Below are positions 36,332 through 45,356 of a DNA stretch of 64,000 nucleotides, one piece after another. A model generated the notes under the pieces. The model saw nothing but the letters and a program-made list of their open reading frames with translations. It had not been told where the DNA came from and did no database searches. A program made the translations under genes and the position numbers. The DNA is from Pseudomonas sp. ANT_H12B (GTDB lineage: Bacteria; Pseudomonadota; Gammaproteobacteria; Pseudomonadales; Pseudomonadaceae), in the NCBI RefSeq assembly GCF_008369325.1, contig NZ_VOBI01000003.1:124001-188000 (forward strand), in the 5' to 3' direction. Numbering within the stretch: the stretch's first letter is position 1; every line of letters starts with the position of its first letter.

Positions 36332-37654
36332 TTAAAACCGCCCAAACTTGAGTGGGTATTCGATAACAATATAGATCCTGTCGATGTCGTCACCGCCTTG
36401 GGCGCTGTTTGCCCGATGTACCACGTGGGACAACTGAAAAGACAAGTCTTTGGCCGGCCCTGACTGCAGCACATACCGAAGGTCGATATCGCGTTCCCAG
36501 TGTCGTCCGCCATCGCCTTGTTGAGGAGCGTACTCTCCGGTCGATTCGTCGAAAGGGTTATAGCCACCGCCTTTGGGCGCGTGGGTTCCGTCGATACCGC
36601 GCCCGGCGACGTAACGAATCATGAATTTCAATCCAGGTATGCCGTAGCTGCCCAGGTCGAGGTCATAACGGGCCTGCCAGGAATGTTCATGGGGGCCATT
36701 GAAGTCGGCATACTTGATCGAATTGGCAAGGTAAATGGAGTCGCCGCCGATAAAGTCGAATGGGGTGTTGCCGTTGATCTTTTGGTAGGCGAGGGTGAAG
36801 GCATGAGTTCCGGCGGTGTATTTGCCAGCCAGGCTGTAGGCCGTGTTATCGATGGCTCCGGCCACGGACTCGCCATAATCTCTGGTGTGATAAACGTTAC
36901 CGTCGACGAAGAACCCGGACTGCTTCAGGTGCAAGTTGGCATAGTATTGGTGCCAGGTGTCGCTCAGCTGTGAGGCATAAAGCGCACCGCCTACCGGGCG
37001 TTCTTCAAACAAGTTGGCGCCAATGAAATCGATGCCGCCCGTTCGGGAGCTTGCACCATAGCCGGAGAAATCGCCTTTACGGGTCGATGCGTTCTGATTC
37101 TTGAACGCCGTGAAGTGACCTGCCAGCACATGCATGTCATCGACTTCACGGCTATCCAGTAGCAGGCCAGTGGCGTACTCGGGCTGCAGGCGTTTGTCCG
37201 CCGTGTCGAATACCGGCGTTTGCACCGTCATTTCACCGAACGCCAAGGTAGTGCGAGAGGTGCGCAGCTTAAGGGCGCCGCCGCCACTGGAATAATTGTC
37301 TTCGCTACGACCCTCTTGATCGAGTGGCAGTAATCCCGTCCCGGAATGCCCCTTGCCGCCGTCCAGTTTCAAACCCAGAAACGCATGGACATCAATGCCA
37401 AAACCAATAGTGCCAGAGGTAAATCCGGACTCGAACGACGTAATGTACCCTTGGGCCCATTCCTGAATGTGGTTTTTGCCTGAGGGCGAAGGCGACCGAT
37501 AGTCATTGCCGAGGTAAAAGTTTCGGCTGAGCACTTCAAGTGAAGAGCCTTCTCGAAACCCTTGTGACGGTTGTGCAGCCTGCGACGCCAAGGCTGTTCC
37601 ATTGGGGGCGCAGATGACCAAAAGAAGCCCGCAAGTGACTCGCAGTTCAGTCAC
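36332..37654 (-). CDS. OprD-family outer-membrane porin (island copy)
   Basis: 440 residues from a GTG at 37654 with AAGGA upstream; this start yields a proper signal peptide (TELRVTCGLLLVICAPNGTALA). An ATG at 37702 would add 16 residues before it and has no ribosome-binding site. OprD signatures: GFREGSSLEVLSRNFYLGND, GFTSGTIGFGIDVHAFLGLK, SIYLANSIKYADFNGPHEH and the C-terminal aromatic EYPLKFGRF. It probably admits the substrate handled by the neighbouring hydrolases. Confidence 0.9.
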   Translation of the reverse strand: MTELRVTCGLLLVICAPNGTALASQAAQPSQGFREGSSLEVLSRNFYLGNDYRSPSPSGKNHIQEWAQGYITSFESGFTSGTIGFGIDVHAFLGLKLDGGKGHSGTGLLPLDQEGRSEDNYSSGGGALKLRTSRTTLAFGEMTVQTPVFDTADKRLQPEYATGLLLDSREVDDMHVLAGHFTAFKNQNASTRKGDFSGYGASSRTGGIDFIGANLFEERPVGGALYASQLSDTWHQYYANLHLKQSGFFVDGNVYHTRDYGESVAGAIDNTAYSLAGKYTAGTHAFTLAYQKINGNTPFDFIGGDSIYLANSIKYADFNGPHEHSWQARYDLDLGSYGIPGLKFMIRYVAGRGIDGTHAPKGGGYNPFDESTGEYAPQQGDGGRHWERDIDLRYVLQSGPAKDLSFQLSHVVHRANSAQGGDDIDRIYIVIEYPLKFGRF

Positions 37655-37933
37655 GTTTCTTCGTCCTTGAACGGCAAATAGGGCTCTCGATGCAGCCAGC
37701 ATGGATTAAGTCGCCGGCTGGCGTTGGCAGCACAACCAACTCGTCTCCCTTCCAAGGCAGAACCAAGGTGTACTGCTTGCCGTATTATTCGTCGCTTGCA
37801 TGTCCATAGCCTCACAGAAGTCGAAGAAATGGTCGCGCATTTTGTAACGCCAGAATTGGACAGACGTACGGTTTTTTTGGATGGCTGTGCGGAATTACCA
37901 AAATGAGCCGCCAGAGAGGAGGAGGGTGAAGCA

Positions 37934-38083
37934 TTAGACTCGTCGGAGTTCGTCCGTGGTCCGCTCCAGGTCATGCCCACGCATCTCCACCAGATAAGCC
38001 AAAAAACGGTCGGCAAAGGTGTGGCGAAAGTCATGCGTGGAAAGTGTAAGCAACAACCCCGGATGAGCCAGTTCAATGGTCAT
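37934..38083 (-). pseudogene. Remnant of a tyrosine recombinase C-terminal region
   Basis: On the minus strand 38083-37934 reads MTIELAHPGLLLTLSTHDFR, then HTFADRFLAYLVEMRG and HDLERTTDELRRV before a stop. HDFRHTFA is the HxxR box of tyrosine recombinases and DELRRV precedes the usual MGH segment, which is lost. The frame stays open some way upstream without recognisable sequence. It is a third integrase trace in the island. The rest of 37655-38299 holds no gene I can support. Confidence 0.6.
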
Positions 38084-38299
38084 AAACAGCCGATCAAGGA
38101 CGTTCGACAACGCACGGATCGACCAGCTTGCCGACTTGATGGCCGCTTTGGAGCCAGATAGCGCCCTTGATCGGCCGAAAGTTGTCGGTCATGAACGTCT
38201 GTTTCCCACAACGGCTATTTGCTTTAAGGCCACAAGTCTCTTAAGGCAATGGCAGCACCCATGCCAACGGTAGTGTTTTGATCATCATGTTCGTCAGTC

Positions 38300-38593
38300 C
38301 TAAAAGTTTCCCCCCTCAATATGGAAGACCTTCGGTTCGTCCGAAAAATATTCCTCTAAGCCCATCATGAACAGCCGATGGTCTTCACTCGCTTCGAAGC
38401 CCGGCGTGTGATCTTCGAGTGATTGCCACCTTACTATCAGGTTGAACATCTCTGGGCTTTCGATCCCTTTCGCGAGTAGGTGGCCGCCGTAACCTTTGGC
38501 GCGTCTGAGCAAAGGAGCGACCTCGTCAAATGCACTTCGGAACGTTTCAATGCGTTCTTTGTGAACCGGGAGCAGAGCGATTTCATAAATCAT
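38300..38593 (-). CDS. ABM/NIPSNAP-like small monooxygenase-fold protein
   Basis: 97 residues with a dimeric alpha-beta-barrel pattern: YEIALLPVHKERIETFRSAF, GYGGHLLAKGIESPEMFNLI, VRWQSLEDHTPGFEAS, and a C-terminal FSDEPKVFHI. Such proteins oxygenate phenols or quinols without cofactors or act as heme-degrading or structural folds. Downstream of the dehydrogenase gene in the ArsR-controlled unit (42 bp gap). Confidence 0.82.
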   Translation of the reverse strand: MIYEIALLPVHKERIETFRSAFDEVAPLLRRAKGYGGHLLAKGIESPEMFNLIVRWQSLEDHTPGFEASEDHRLFMMGLEEYFSDEPKVFHIEGGNF

Positions 38594-38635
38594 GACGTTC
38601 CTCGAAACTGAATTAAGCGGTTAAAAAGTGCGTAT

Positions 38636-39610
38636 TTACGGGATGAGCGATGACTCGACTGCAATCACGATTTTTCCTTGAAGGCCGTTGTTGGGGCTTT
38701 CCAGCCGCGCATGGGCGAGTCCAAGGTCGGCAAGCGAATAGACCGCGCCAACGTGCGGGCGTAGCTGACCGCGCTCTACCAATGTGCTCAGCTCATCGAG
38801 CTTGCCGCGGTTTTGTCGGGTGAACACAAAGTGATAACTCGCGTTCTTGCCCCAGGCCTGAACGAGGTTCTGTGGCTGGGCAATGTCCACAATCGAGACC
38901 ACGCGGCCCAGTTGCGCGAGCACGTCGGGGCTGCGCGCCAACGTGTTGCCGCCGATGGTGTCGAACACCACATCGACTCCGCGGCCATCCGTTTCCCGAT
39001 TGATGGCGTCGACGTAATCCTCTTTTTCGTAATCGATGACCACATCGGCCCCCATGCTTCGTGCGAACTCAAAGTTTGCTTCGCGCACGGTCGTCAAGAC
39101 CCGCGCGCCGATGGCTTTTGCCACCTGGATCGCTACATGACCTACGCCTCCCGCGCCGCCGTGGATCAGAATGCTTTCCCCCACTCTGAGCGCCGCACGC
39201 ACGGTCAGTGCTTCCCACACCGTCCCGCCCACCAGGGTCAGGCTTGCCGCTTCAAGATGGCTCAGTGATGGCGGCTTCTTCCCGATGATGCTTTCGTCCG
39301 CAACGTGGTACTCGGCATAACTTCCGGGGCCGTCGAATATTTGCGGGGTGTACCAGACTTCGTCGCCGGGAGCGAAAGCCGTCACACCCGGCCCGACTTC
39401 TTCGACAACGCCCGATACGTCGTGTCCGGTAATCGCCGGCAGCGGCACCAGGTCGGCATAATCGCCACGTCGAACCTGATAATCCAAGGGGTTGATGGAG
39501 GTTGCGTGTACCCGCACCAGGACTTGTCCCGCACGCGGCACTGGCTTGGGCACGTCGCAGAGTTCGAACGATTCCGGGCCGCCAAATGATTTAAGCATCA
39601 TCGCTTTCAT
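38636..39610 (-). CDS. Zinc-independent MDR (quinone oxidoreductase-like) NADPH dehydrogenase
   Basis: 324 residues from the ATG at 39610 (GAGG upstream). It is a medium-chain reductase: GroES-like domain ([37 protein letters not shown]), then Rossmann domain with [20 protein letters not shown] and VFDTIGG. No structural-zinc cysteine cluster is visible, which points to the quinone oxidoreductase branch. A perfect-armed palindrome at 39637-39658 sits right before the gene. Probably reduces a reactive quinone or enone. Confidence 0.88.
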   Translation of the reverse strand: MKAMMLKSFGGPESFELCDVPKPVPRAGQVLVRVHATSINPLDYQVRRGDYADLVPLPAITGHDVSGVVEEVGPGVTAFAPGDEVWYTPQIFDGPGSYAEYHVADESIIGKKPPSLSHLEAASLTLVGGTVWEALTVRAALRVGESILIHGGAGGVGHVAIQVAKAIGARVLTTVREANFEFARSMGADVVIDYEKEDYVDAINRETDGRGVDVVFDTIGGNTLARSPDVLAQLGRVVSIVDIAQPQNLVQAWGKNASYHFVFTRQNRGKLDELSTLVERGQLRPHVGAVYSLADLGLAHARLESPNNGLQGKIVIAVESSLIP

Positions 39611-39636
39611 TAAAAATCCTCGCATCGACAAAAAGG

Positions 39637-39658
39637 GATATCGAGATATATCGATATC
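39637..39658. promoter_or_regulatory. Operator 1 of the ArsR regulator (before the dehydrogenase gene)
   Basis: GATATCGA, six bases GATATA, TCGATATC: two perfect eight-base arms, 27 bp upstream of the dehydrogenase start. A close copy lies upstream of the ArsR gene at 39983-40004. Confidence 0.65.
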
Positions 39659-39671
39659 ATGTGGTAAAAAA

Positions 39672-39974
39672 TTACAGATCTTTCCCTATGATCTCGGCAA
39701 GCGCACTGATGGTAGCTTCATTGCGCTTGTAGTAGGTCCACTGCCCGATGCGTCTGACCTCGACCAGGCCCACTCGTTGCAGAGTTGCAAGATAACCAGA
39801 CACCGTTGACTGCGACAGCCCGATACCTTCTTGAATACTACTGACGCAGACCCCCACCGTGAGAACGTCACCTTCATCCTGCGGAGGGAAGTTCTTTACG
39901 GGGTCCTTCAAGCCTTTCAAGATTTCAAGGCGTGTAGGGTTTGAGAGGGCTTTGAATATTTCGAGTAATTCCAT
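39672..39974 (-). CDS. ArsR-family winged-helix regulator
   Basis: 100 residues: [20 protein letters not shown], then the recognition helix region [20 protein letters not shown] and the wing [10 protein letters not shown]. There is one Cys (VCVSSIQ) but no ELCVCDL metal box, so it probably senses an organic or redox signal rather than a metal. It lies upstream of the dehydrogenase and ABM genes on the same strand. The same 22-bp palindrome occurs before its own gene and before the dehydrogenase gene, suggesting autorepression and local control. Confidence 0.87.
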   Translation of the reverse strand: MELLEIFKALSNPTRLEILKGLKDPVKNFPPQDEGDVLTVGVCVSSIQEGIGLSQSTVSGYLATLQRVGLVEVRRIGQWTYYKRNEATISALAEIIGKDL

Positions 39975-39982
39975 GAGCGCAT

Positions 39983-40004
39983 GATATTGAGATTTACCGA
40001 TATG
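39983..40004. promoter_or_regulatory. Operator 2 of the ArsR regulator (before its own gene)
   Basis: GATATTGA, GATTTA, CCGATATG: same layout as 39637-39658 with few mismatches, immediately upstream of the arsR-like start at 39974. Confidence 0.55.
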
Positions 40005-40103
40005 TCAATACGAGAGCCAACAGAGGACGAAATACGCATGGTGGTGATTTTTCCCCGGGGGCTTTATGGCGATAGGTTGAAGGCGCCGGCCGACGACCTC
40101 GAC

Positions 40104-40345
40104 TGACCGCTTTTGGCCGATTGTTGCCCTTCGCGAAAGGCTGAAATCGACCGATTGTGTTGAAAAAGTCGGCGTCGATTTCCACGGCAGAAAGGTACGC
40201 GCCTGAGATTGAAATCTGTAATTTACGCAGAGGGTTCAGGGCTCATATTTAGCGTAGCAGCGTGCAAAAAAGGCATTTTCACCGCTCAATGTATGGGTAG
40301 CCAGGCGGCTCGACTTTTTCAACACAATCGGGCCAGAAGCGGTCA
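40104..40345. repeat. Fossil inverted repeat (possible mobile element relic)
   Basis: CGATTGTGTTGAAAAAGTCG at 40152-40171 is perfectly inverted at 40311-40330, and TGACCGCTTTTGGCC at 40104-40118 is inverted at 40331-40345 (14 of 15). The arms extend to about 35 bases if a 33-base insertion in the left arm is allowed. The 140-bp interior has no ORF. This is the main content of the gap 39975-40416 besides operator 2. Confidence 0.5.
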
Positions 40346-40416
40346 CTCGCAGACGCTTTGGGGTATGTACGAATTGAACCATCGAAGCTTCACCCCCCCT
40401 TCACTGAGGATCTCCA

Positions 40417-40863
40417 ATGACAAACCAATCCCCTATTGTCGAGGTGGTTCAAGAAACCGATCCTATGCTGCTCAAATCTTTGAATGGCCTTCTCCCACAG
40501 CTTTCCAAAAACGCTCAAGCGATGACAATGGAAAATCTGAAGCAGATAGTGAATTCAGAGTGCTCCGACTTATTGGTAGTTAGAGCAGCAGGTGGAGGAA
40601 GCATTTTAGGGGCATTAACCCTAATTCATTTTCGCATTCCGACAGGCATTCGAGCCTGGATCGAAGACGTCGTAGTAGATGCCAGTGCTCGAGGTCAAGG
40701 CGTCGGCAAAGCGCTCATACAAACAGCAATTGAAAAAAGCTATGACCTCGGTGCGAAAACACTGGATTTAACATCCAACCCAGACCGTGAATCTGCCCAT
40801 CGTTTATACGAGGGGACAGGATTCTCGGTGCGCACAACGAAGGTCTACCGGCATATCAAATGA
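40417..40863 (+). CDS. GNAT-family N-acetyltransferase
   Basis: 148 residues. The acetyl-CoA-binding motif A is IEDVVVDASARGQGVGKALI (R/Q-x-x-G-x-G/A) and motif B is LYEGTGFSVRTTKVYR. The substrate is unknown. The ATG is preceded by GAGGA. It stands alone between the fossil inverted repeat and the IS1182-type element. Confidence 0.88.
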   Translation: MTNQSPIVEVVQETDPMLLKSLNGLLPQLSKNAQAMTMENLKQIVNSECSDLLVVRAAGGGSILGALTLIHFRIPTGIRAWIEDVVVDASARGQGVGKALIQTAIEKSYDLGAKTLDLTSNPDRESAHRLYEGTGFSVRTTKVYRHIK

Positions 40864-41143
40864 CGAATACATAGTCCTTCAACGCATGGCGATTATTTAT
40901 GGGGACAGTAGCGTCCTGAACAGCTGCTTTGGGTTGAAATCAGCCCTTCAAGGCAGGCAGTAGTCGACCCAGGCTGTGTGAAAACGCACTAAATACGTCG
41001 AAAACCGAGAGGCGCGAAGATTGCCTGTGAAATCAGCGGGCCGAAGCGCGAATTACCTTAGTCAGCTACATAGACGTTCGTAATGCCGTTTGGGCCGCGT
41101 CAGCGGCCCAAACGGCCCCTAACGGGCGAGCAAGCGGCTGAAT

Positions 41144-42580
41144 TCAAGCCCTAATCGCCTCAATCAGTCCTGCGATACCGAAGATACTCATCATTCGTTT
41201 GAGGTTGTAGGCGAGCACATGAAGGCTCATCTCAGTGCTCACCCTTGGCAGGGTTTTGGTCAGGAAGTGGGTACTTCCCATCCAGTACTTGAGCGTTCCA
41301 AAAGGATGTTCAACGGTCTGTCGACGAACCCTCATCATCGCTGGATCATGTTCTAGCCGAACCTGCATCGCGTCGACTACAGCCTCATGCTCCCAGCGCT
41401 TCACACGGCGCTCCTTTCCCGTCGTACATTGCTTTTGCATTGAGCAGGACTGGCAGCCCGAGAAGTAGTAACAATGCAATAACATGCCGTCTTCCATCGA
41501 CGAATGCCGCCTGGTTAGTAACTGCCCCGCAGGGCATCGATACTCGTCCGACGCAATAAGATAGATGAAATCCTGCTTGCCGAATCTGCCTTCGGCTTTG
41601 CTGCCAGATGTGAGGGGTTTCGGTACGTAGGTAGTGATGCCGGCTTGCTCGCAAGCAAGGATTTCCAGACCTTTGTAATAGCCTCGGTCGGCAACCACCG
41701 TTAGCGATTCAGCCTCGATTTCTTCACGCGCCTGGTTCGCCATATTGCTCAGTTGCCCACGATCATTACCAACGTTGGTCACCTCATGGGCAATGATCAG
41801 ATGGTGTTTGTCGTCGACAGCTGTTTGTACGTTGTAGCCAACCGTTCCGGTGCCTCGGCCGCTCGTGGCCATTGAGCGTGCATCTGGGTCTGTGAGGGAG
41901 ATCTGCTGGTCTGGACTTTCGTGCAGCTGCACCTCGATTTCCTTGAGTTTCTGCATCTGTTTTTTCAGTGTTTCTATCTTTTCTTTAAGCCGCTCTGCTT
42001 TGGCCTCGGCCACTTCGGGCGTTGCCCGATCCGCCGAATCCATCGCCGCCAGATAGCGATCAATGCTCTGCTCGATCTGCTGCATGCGTGCCTTCACCTT
42101 GCCCTGAGTGAAGTTGCGGTCGCGATTATTGACGGCTTTGAATTTGCTGCCGTCGATGGCGATGATCGATTGGGAGAAGAGATTGAGGTTGCGACAAAGC
42201 ACTACGAACTGGCGGCATACGCTGCGAATGGCTTTGCCGTTATCTTTGCGAAAGTCGGCAATGGTTTTGAAGTCCGGAGCCAAACGCCCCGTTAGCCACA
42301 TCAACTCGACGTTGCGCTCGGCCTCACGCTCAAGCCTGCGGCTGGACTGAATCCGATTCAGGTAGCCGTAAATATAGATCTTCAGCAAGACCGCTGGGTG
42401 GTAGGCCGGACGACCCGTTGCGGCAGGATCGACGCCCTCAAAACCAAGTGCGCCCAGGTCGAGTTCATCGACGAAAACATCGACCACGCGCACTGGATTT
42501 TCTTCGGCTACGTAATCGTCCAGACACTCTGGCAGCAACGTCACTTGCGTCCGAGCCTCACCTTCAATAAATCGCTTCAT
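41144..42580 (-). CDS. IS1182-family transposase
   Basis: 478 residues, apparently intact. The N-terminal DUF772 part reads RPAYHPAVLLKIYIYGYLNR and ETIRS-type helices follow. The DDE triad regions are IAIDGSKFKAVN, VVADRGYYKGLEI and RRQTVEHPFGTLKYWMG. A coiled coil (about 165-215) and a C-terminal cysteine-rich insert (CRPAG-like, C..C..C between GCQSCSMQKQC) are typical of this family. It is probably still able to mobilise itself and the MITE. Confidence 0.93.
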   Translation of the reverse strand: MKRFIEGEARTQVTLLPECLDDYVAEENPVRVVDVFVDELDLGALGFEGVDPAATGRPAYHPAVLLKIYIYGYLNRIQSSRRLEREAERNVELMWLTGRLAPDFKTIADFRKDNGKAIRSVCRQFVVLCRNLNLFSQSIIAIDGSKFKAVNNRDRNFTQGKVKARMQQIEQSIDRYLAAMDSADRATPEVAEAKAERLKEKIETLKKQMQKLKEIEVQLHESPDQQISLTDPDARSMATSGRGTGTVGYNVQTAVDDKHHLIIAHEVTNVGNDRGQLSNMANQAREEIEAESLTVVADRGYYKGLEILACEQAGITTYVPKPLTSGSKAEGRFGKQDFIYLIASDEYRCPAGQLLTRRHSSMEDGMLLHCYYFSGCQSCSMQKQCTTGKERRVKRWEHEAVVDAMQVRLEHDPAMMRVRRQTVEHPFGTLKYWMGSTHFLTKTLPRVSTEMSLHVLAYNLKRMMSIFGIAGLIEAIRA

Positions 42581-42704
42581 GATCGCCCCCGATACGATCT
42601 AGACGATCAAAAGATTAGACAAACACTGGCGTTTTCACCCGGTCTGGTCGACTGCTAGCTGTCATGAAAAGCCGTTTCGATCTAAACAACCCCCGCCATC
42701 GTCT

Positions 42705-42986
42705 CTAGAGCGATGATCGGTCGACACCTTGTACAATCTCGCTTGTTACAAAACCCACCCCGCAATGATCGCAATAAAACCCATCAACCAGCTGCTCCAG
42801 CGGCGCTGCTTTCAGAAGAGCAGGCTTGCATTCATCAACTGCTAGCTGATCCAAGCGTTGATAGCCTGCTTTTTCTTCCCCATTGAAGCGTTTTTTTGGG
42901 CTTGCTGCCCCTATCAGAATTCCCTTTGGTCTGACGTGTTGGACGGATCCACAGCGGGGGCAGGATTCCATAGGTTTATGGTTCAT
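42705..42986 (-). CDS. Zinc-ribbon passenger protein inside the IS1182 element
   Basis: 93 residues from the ATG at 42986. Two CxxC knuckles, CPRCG near the N-terminus and CDHCG near the C-terminus, form a likely zinc ribbon. The frame is open further upstream into the terminal repeat, but that part has no coding character. It lies between the transposase and the right terminal repeat on the transposase strand, so it travels with the element. The function is unknown; I do not recognise a family. Confidence 0.55.
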   Translation of the reverse strand: MNHKPMESCPRCGSVQHVRPKGILIGAASPKKRFNGEEKAGYQRLDQLAVDECKPALLKAAPLEQLVDGFYCDHCGVGFVTSEIVQGVDRSSL

Positions 42987-43196
42987 GGCATGGCCTGATC
43001 TGAGAGGGGTGAGAGTAATGATACCGATGAACTCAAGAAATCCTTTAACCAATGTCGTAAGAACTGACTTCCAGAGCAGCGAAGATGATTCCGAATCTAC
43101 GGACTTCACGTAGAGACGCCCCGTCCCTATCGATGCTGACGTTTTCACACAGCCTGGACCCATAGCAGACGTTGCCGCGCGTCGAATGTAGAAGGC

Positions 43197-44090
43197 TCAG
43201 CTTCTATATTTCAGCGCCTCCACCAATGCAGAAAAGGCGGGAGACTCCTGGTGTCTGTTGGGGTAATACAAATGGTAACCCTGAAACTCAGGGCACCAGT
43301 CGGCCAAGACTTCTTTGAGTCGGCCGTCGGCCAGATATGGTGCTACCAATTCCTCTGGTACGTAGGCCAAGCCAACGCCATCAACGGCGGCATTGAGTAC
43401 ATGCATGATGCTGTTGAAAACAAGTTGCCCATCTGCCTTGACGGTAAAAGCCTGACCATTCCTTTCAAATTCCCATGCGTAGATCGCCCCTGATGGTCTG
43501 TGTCGGATATTCACGCAGTCATGCCCGGTCAACTCATGGGGGGTTGTTGGTGCCGGGTTGCGTTCGAAATATTCTGGAGAGCCCACCACAGCCAACCGCC
43601 AATCCGGCCCTATGCGAACGGCGATCATGTCTTTGCTGATCGATTCGCCCATGCGAATGCCAGCATCAAATCGCTCCTCGACCACGTTGGTGAATCCATA
43701 GTCGACGTAGAACTCCAGTGTGATATCCGGGTAGCTCTTCAGGAAGCTTGCAAGCATCGGCCGAATGCACAACTCAATCTGATCATCAGTACAGGAAATA
43801 CGAATCGTGCCACTGGGCTTGTCCCGCAGCTCGCCCAGCGCTTCAAGCTCGGCGGTGATCTGATCAAAAAGCGGAGCGATCGAGCGCATCAATCTTTCTC
43901 CCGCCTCTGTGGGCGACACATTGCGTGTCGTGCGGGCCAGCAGTCGTATCCCCAGTCTTTGTTCAAGTGCCCGGATCGTATGACTCAGCGCAGAAGGAGT
44001 AATGCCCAGTTTGGCGGCGGCTTTCGTAAAGCTTTGATCTCGCGCCACCGCCAGAAAAGCTTGGAGATCGTTGACTTTGGTATTGGCCAT
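43197..44090 (-). CDS. LysR-family transcriptional regulator
   Basis: 297 residues. HTH at the N-terminus (QAFLAVARDQSFTKAAAKLG, TPSALSHTIRALEQRLGIRL) and an effector domain of the type found in regulators beside oxidoreductases and hydrolases (VDYGFTNVVEERFDAGIRMG, GLAYVPEELV). Divergent from the Tat-exported hydrolase at 44187 with a 96-bp shared promoter region, so it probably controls that gene. Confidence 0.92.
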   Translation of the reverse strand: MANTKVNDLQAFLAVARDQSFTKAAAKLGITPSALSHTIRALEQRLGIRLLARTTRNVSPTEAGERLMRSIAPLFDQITAELEALGELRDKPSGTIRISCTDDQIELCIRPMLASFLKSYPDITLEFYVDYGFTNVVEERFDAGIRMGESISKDMIAVRIGPDWRLAVVGSPEYFERNPAPTTPHELTGHDCVNIRHRPSGAIYAWEFERNGQAFTVKADGQLVFNSIMHVLNAAVDGVGLAYVPEELVAPYLADGRLKEVLADWCPEFQGYHLYYPNRHQESPAFSALVEALKYRS

Positions 44091-44186
44091 TACTGAGTTT
44101 TTCTCAAAACTACATGAAGATTACGCCTACTAATCAAGATATCTCTAATCCGTCAAGCTCTGTCACCTATCTGGAACGGAGTACTG

Positions 44187-45356
44187 ATGATGAGCGAGAC
44201 ACCTATAACTCTTCTTGAAGCTACAGAAGCCTTGGACTCTCCAGGGCTTGATCGGCGCGCATTCGTAAAGGCCACCGGCGTCAGCATTGCGGCTCTGGGC
44301 GTCCTTTCAGTCGCAGGCGGTTCTGCCTTAGCAGCTGACTCGAAAAGCGCTGTCAGCCCGCCGGAAGGCGCCGACAATTTTTACAAAAGCGACAAGGTCA
44401 CCGTGCAAAAGGTGACCTTCAAGAACTCATACAATCTTCAAATTGTGGGCAATCTTGTAACGCCCAAAAATCTGGCTAGAAACGCTAAAGCGCCTGCAAT
44501 TATCGTCGGTCATCCCATGGGAGCAGTCAAAGAGCAAAGCTCCATGCTCTATGCACAAAAGCTGGCGGAACAAGGCTTCATCACGCTGGCGATTGACTTG
44601 CCTTTCTGGGGAGAGAGTGAGGGCCTGCCTCGTAACCAGGTTGCCCCCGAAATGTATGCTGACGCATTCAGTGCCGCCGTTGACTACCTTGGCACGCGGG
44701 ACTTTATCGATCGCAACCGTATCGGCGTACTGGGTATCTGTGGCAGCGGTGGCTTTGCCATCAGTGCGGCCAAGATGGATCTGCGTTTGAAAGCCGTGGC
44801 CACCGTCAGCATGTACGACATGGGCGCCGTCACGCGTCATGGTCTGAGGCACTCCGTGACTGTCGAGCAACGCCAGGCCATGCTCGCCAAAGCCGCCGAG
44901 CAACGCTATGACGAGTTCTCTACCGGAACATTGCAATTTCTGAACTATCTGCCTGCGCAGCCTGGCAAGGAAACCGACCCGGTAACTCGCGAGTTTTGGG
45001 ACTTCTATCGCACGCCACGCGGCATCTATATCCCTCATGGCAGTACGTTGGAACTGACGCAAAACCGCGCCTTGACCAGTGAAGTCAGGTTCGTGAATTT
45101 CTATCCATTCAACGATATCGAAACGATTTCCCCGCGTCCGCTGCTGTTCATATCCGGCGATCAGGCGCACTCCAGAGAGTTCAGCGAGGACGCCTACCAA
45201 CGCGCCGCCGAACCTAAGGAACTGGCCTGGGTTCCCGGCGCGGGTCACGTGGATCTGTACGACCGCGTGAACTTGATCCCCTGGACCAAGCTCGCCGCCT
45301 TTTTTATGGTTCTTCACGGAATCCCGGGAAACACAGAAACAAGAACGCCGATTTGA
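44187..45356 (+). CDS. Tat-exported alpha/beta hydrolase (dienelactone-hydrolase-like)
   Basis: 389 residues. The N-terminus holds a Tat signal (LDRRAFVKATGVSIAALGVL, residues 21-40). The hydrolase domain shows IIVGHPMGAVKEQSSMLYAQ, LAIDLPFWGESEG, the nucleophile elbow VLGICGSGGF (C185 or S187), LLFISGDQAHSREFS and the catalytic His in VPGAGHVDLYD. The substrate is unknown. The last residues (about TETRTPI) are encoded by the ISL3 fragment that begins at 45341, so the original C-terminus has been slightly altered. Confidence 0.87.
   Translation: MMSETPITLLEATEALDSPGLDRRAFVKATGVSIAALGVLSVAGGSALAADSKSAVSPPEGADNFYKSDKVTVQKVTFKNSYNLQIVGNLVTPKNLARNAKAPAIIVGHPMGAVKEQSSMLYAQKLAEQGFITLAIDLPFWGESEGLPRNQVAPEMYADAFSAAVDYLGTRDFIDRNRIGVLGICGSGGFAISAAKMDLRLKAVATVSMYDMGAVTRHGLRHSVTVEQRQAMLAKAAEQRYDEFSTGTLQFLNYLPAQPGKETDPVTREFWDFYRTPRGIYIPHGSTLELTQNRALTSEVRFVNFYPFNDIETISPRPLLFISGDQAHSREFSEDAYQRAAEPKELAWVPGAGHVDLYDRVNLIPWTKLAAFFMVLHGIPGNTETRTPI

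Larger units (their letters stand above)
40969..43157. mobile_element. IS1182-family insertion sequence with passenger gene
   Basis: The 18-base terminal inverted repeats CCAGGCTGTGTGAAAACG (40969-40986) and its perfect reverse complement (43140-43157) enclose a full-length transposase gene and a small zinc-ribbon gene; the total is 2189 bp. I see no obvious target-site duplication. The same terminal repeats delimit the 161-bp MITE at 49538-49698. Confidence 0.75.

Noticed and set aside
37651..38076. Minus-strand open frame of 141 codons next to the island porin gene
   Set aside because: The recognisable integrase remnant lies in a different frame of the same DNA, and this frame has no ribosome-binding site or family pattern.
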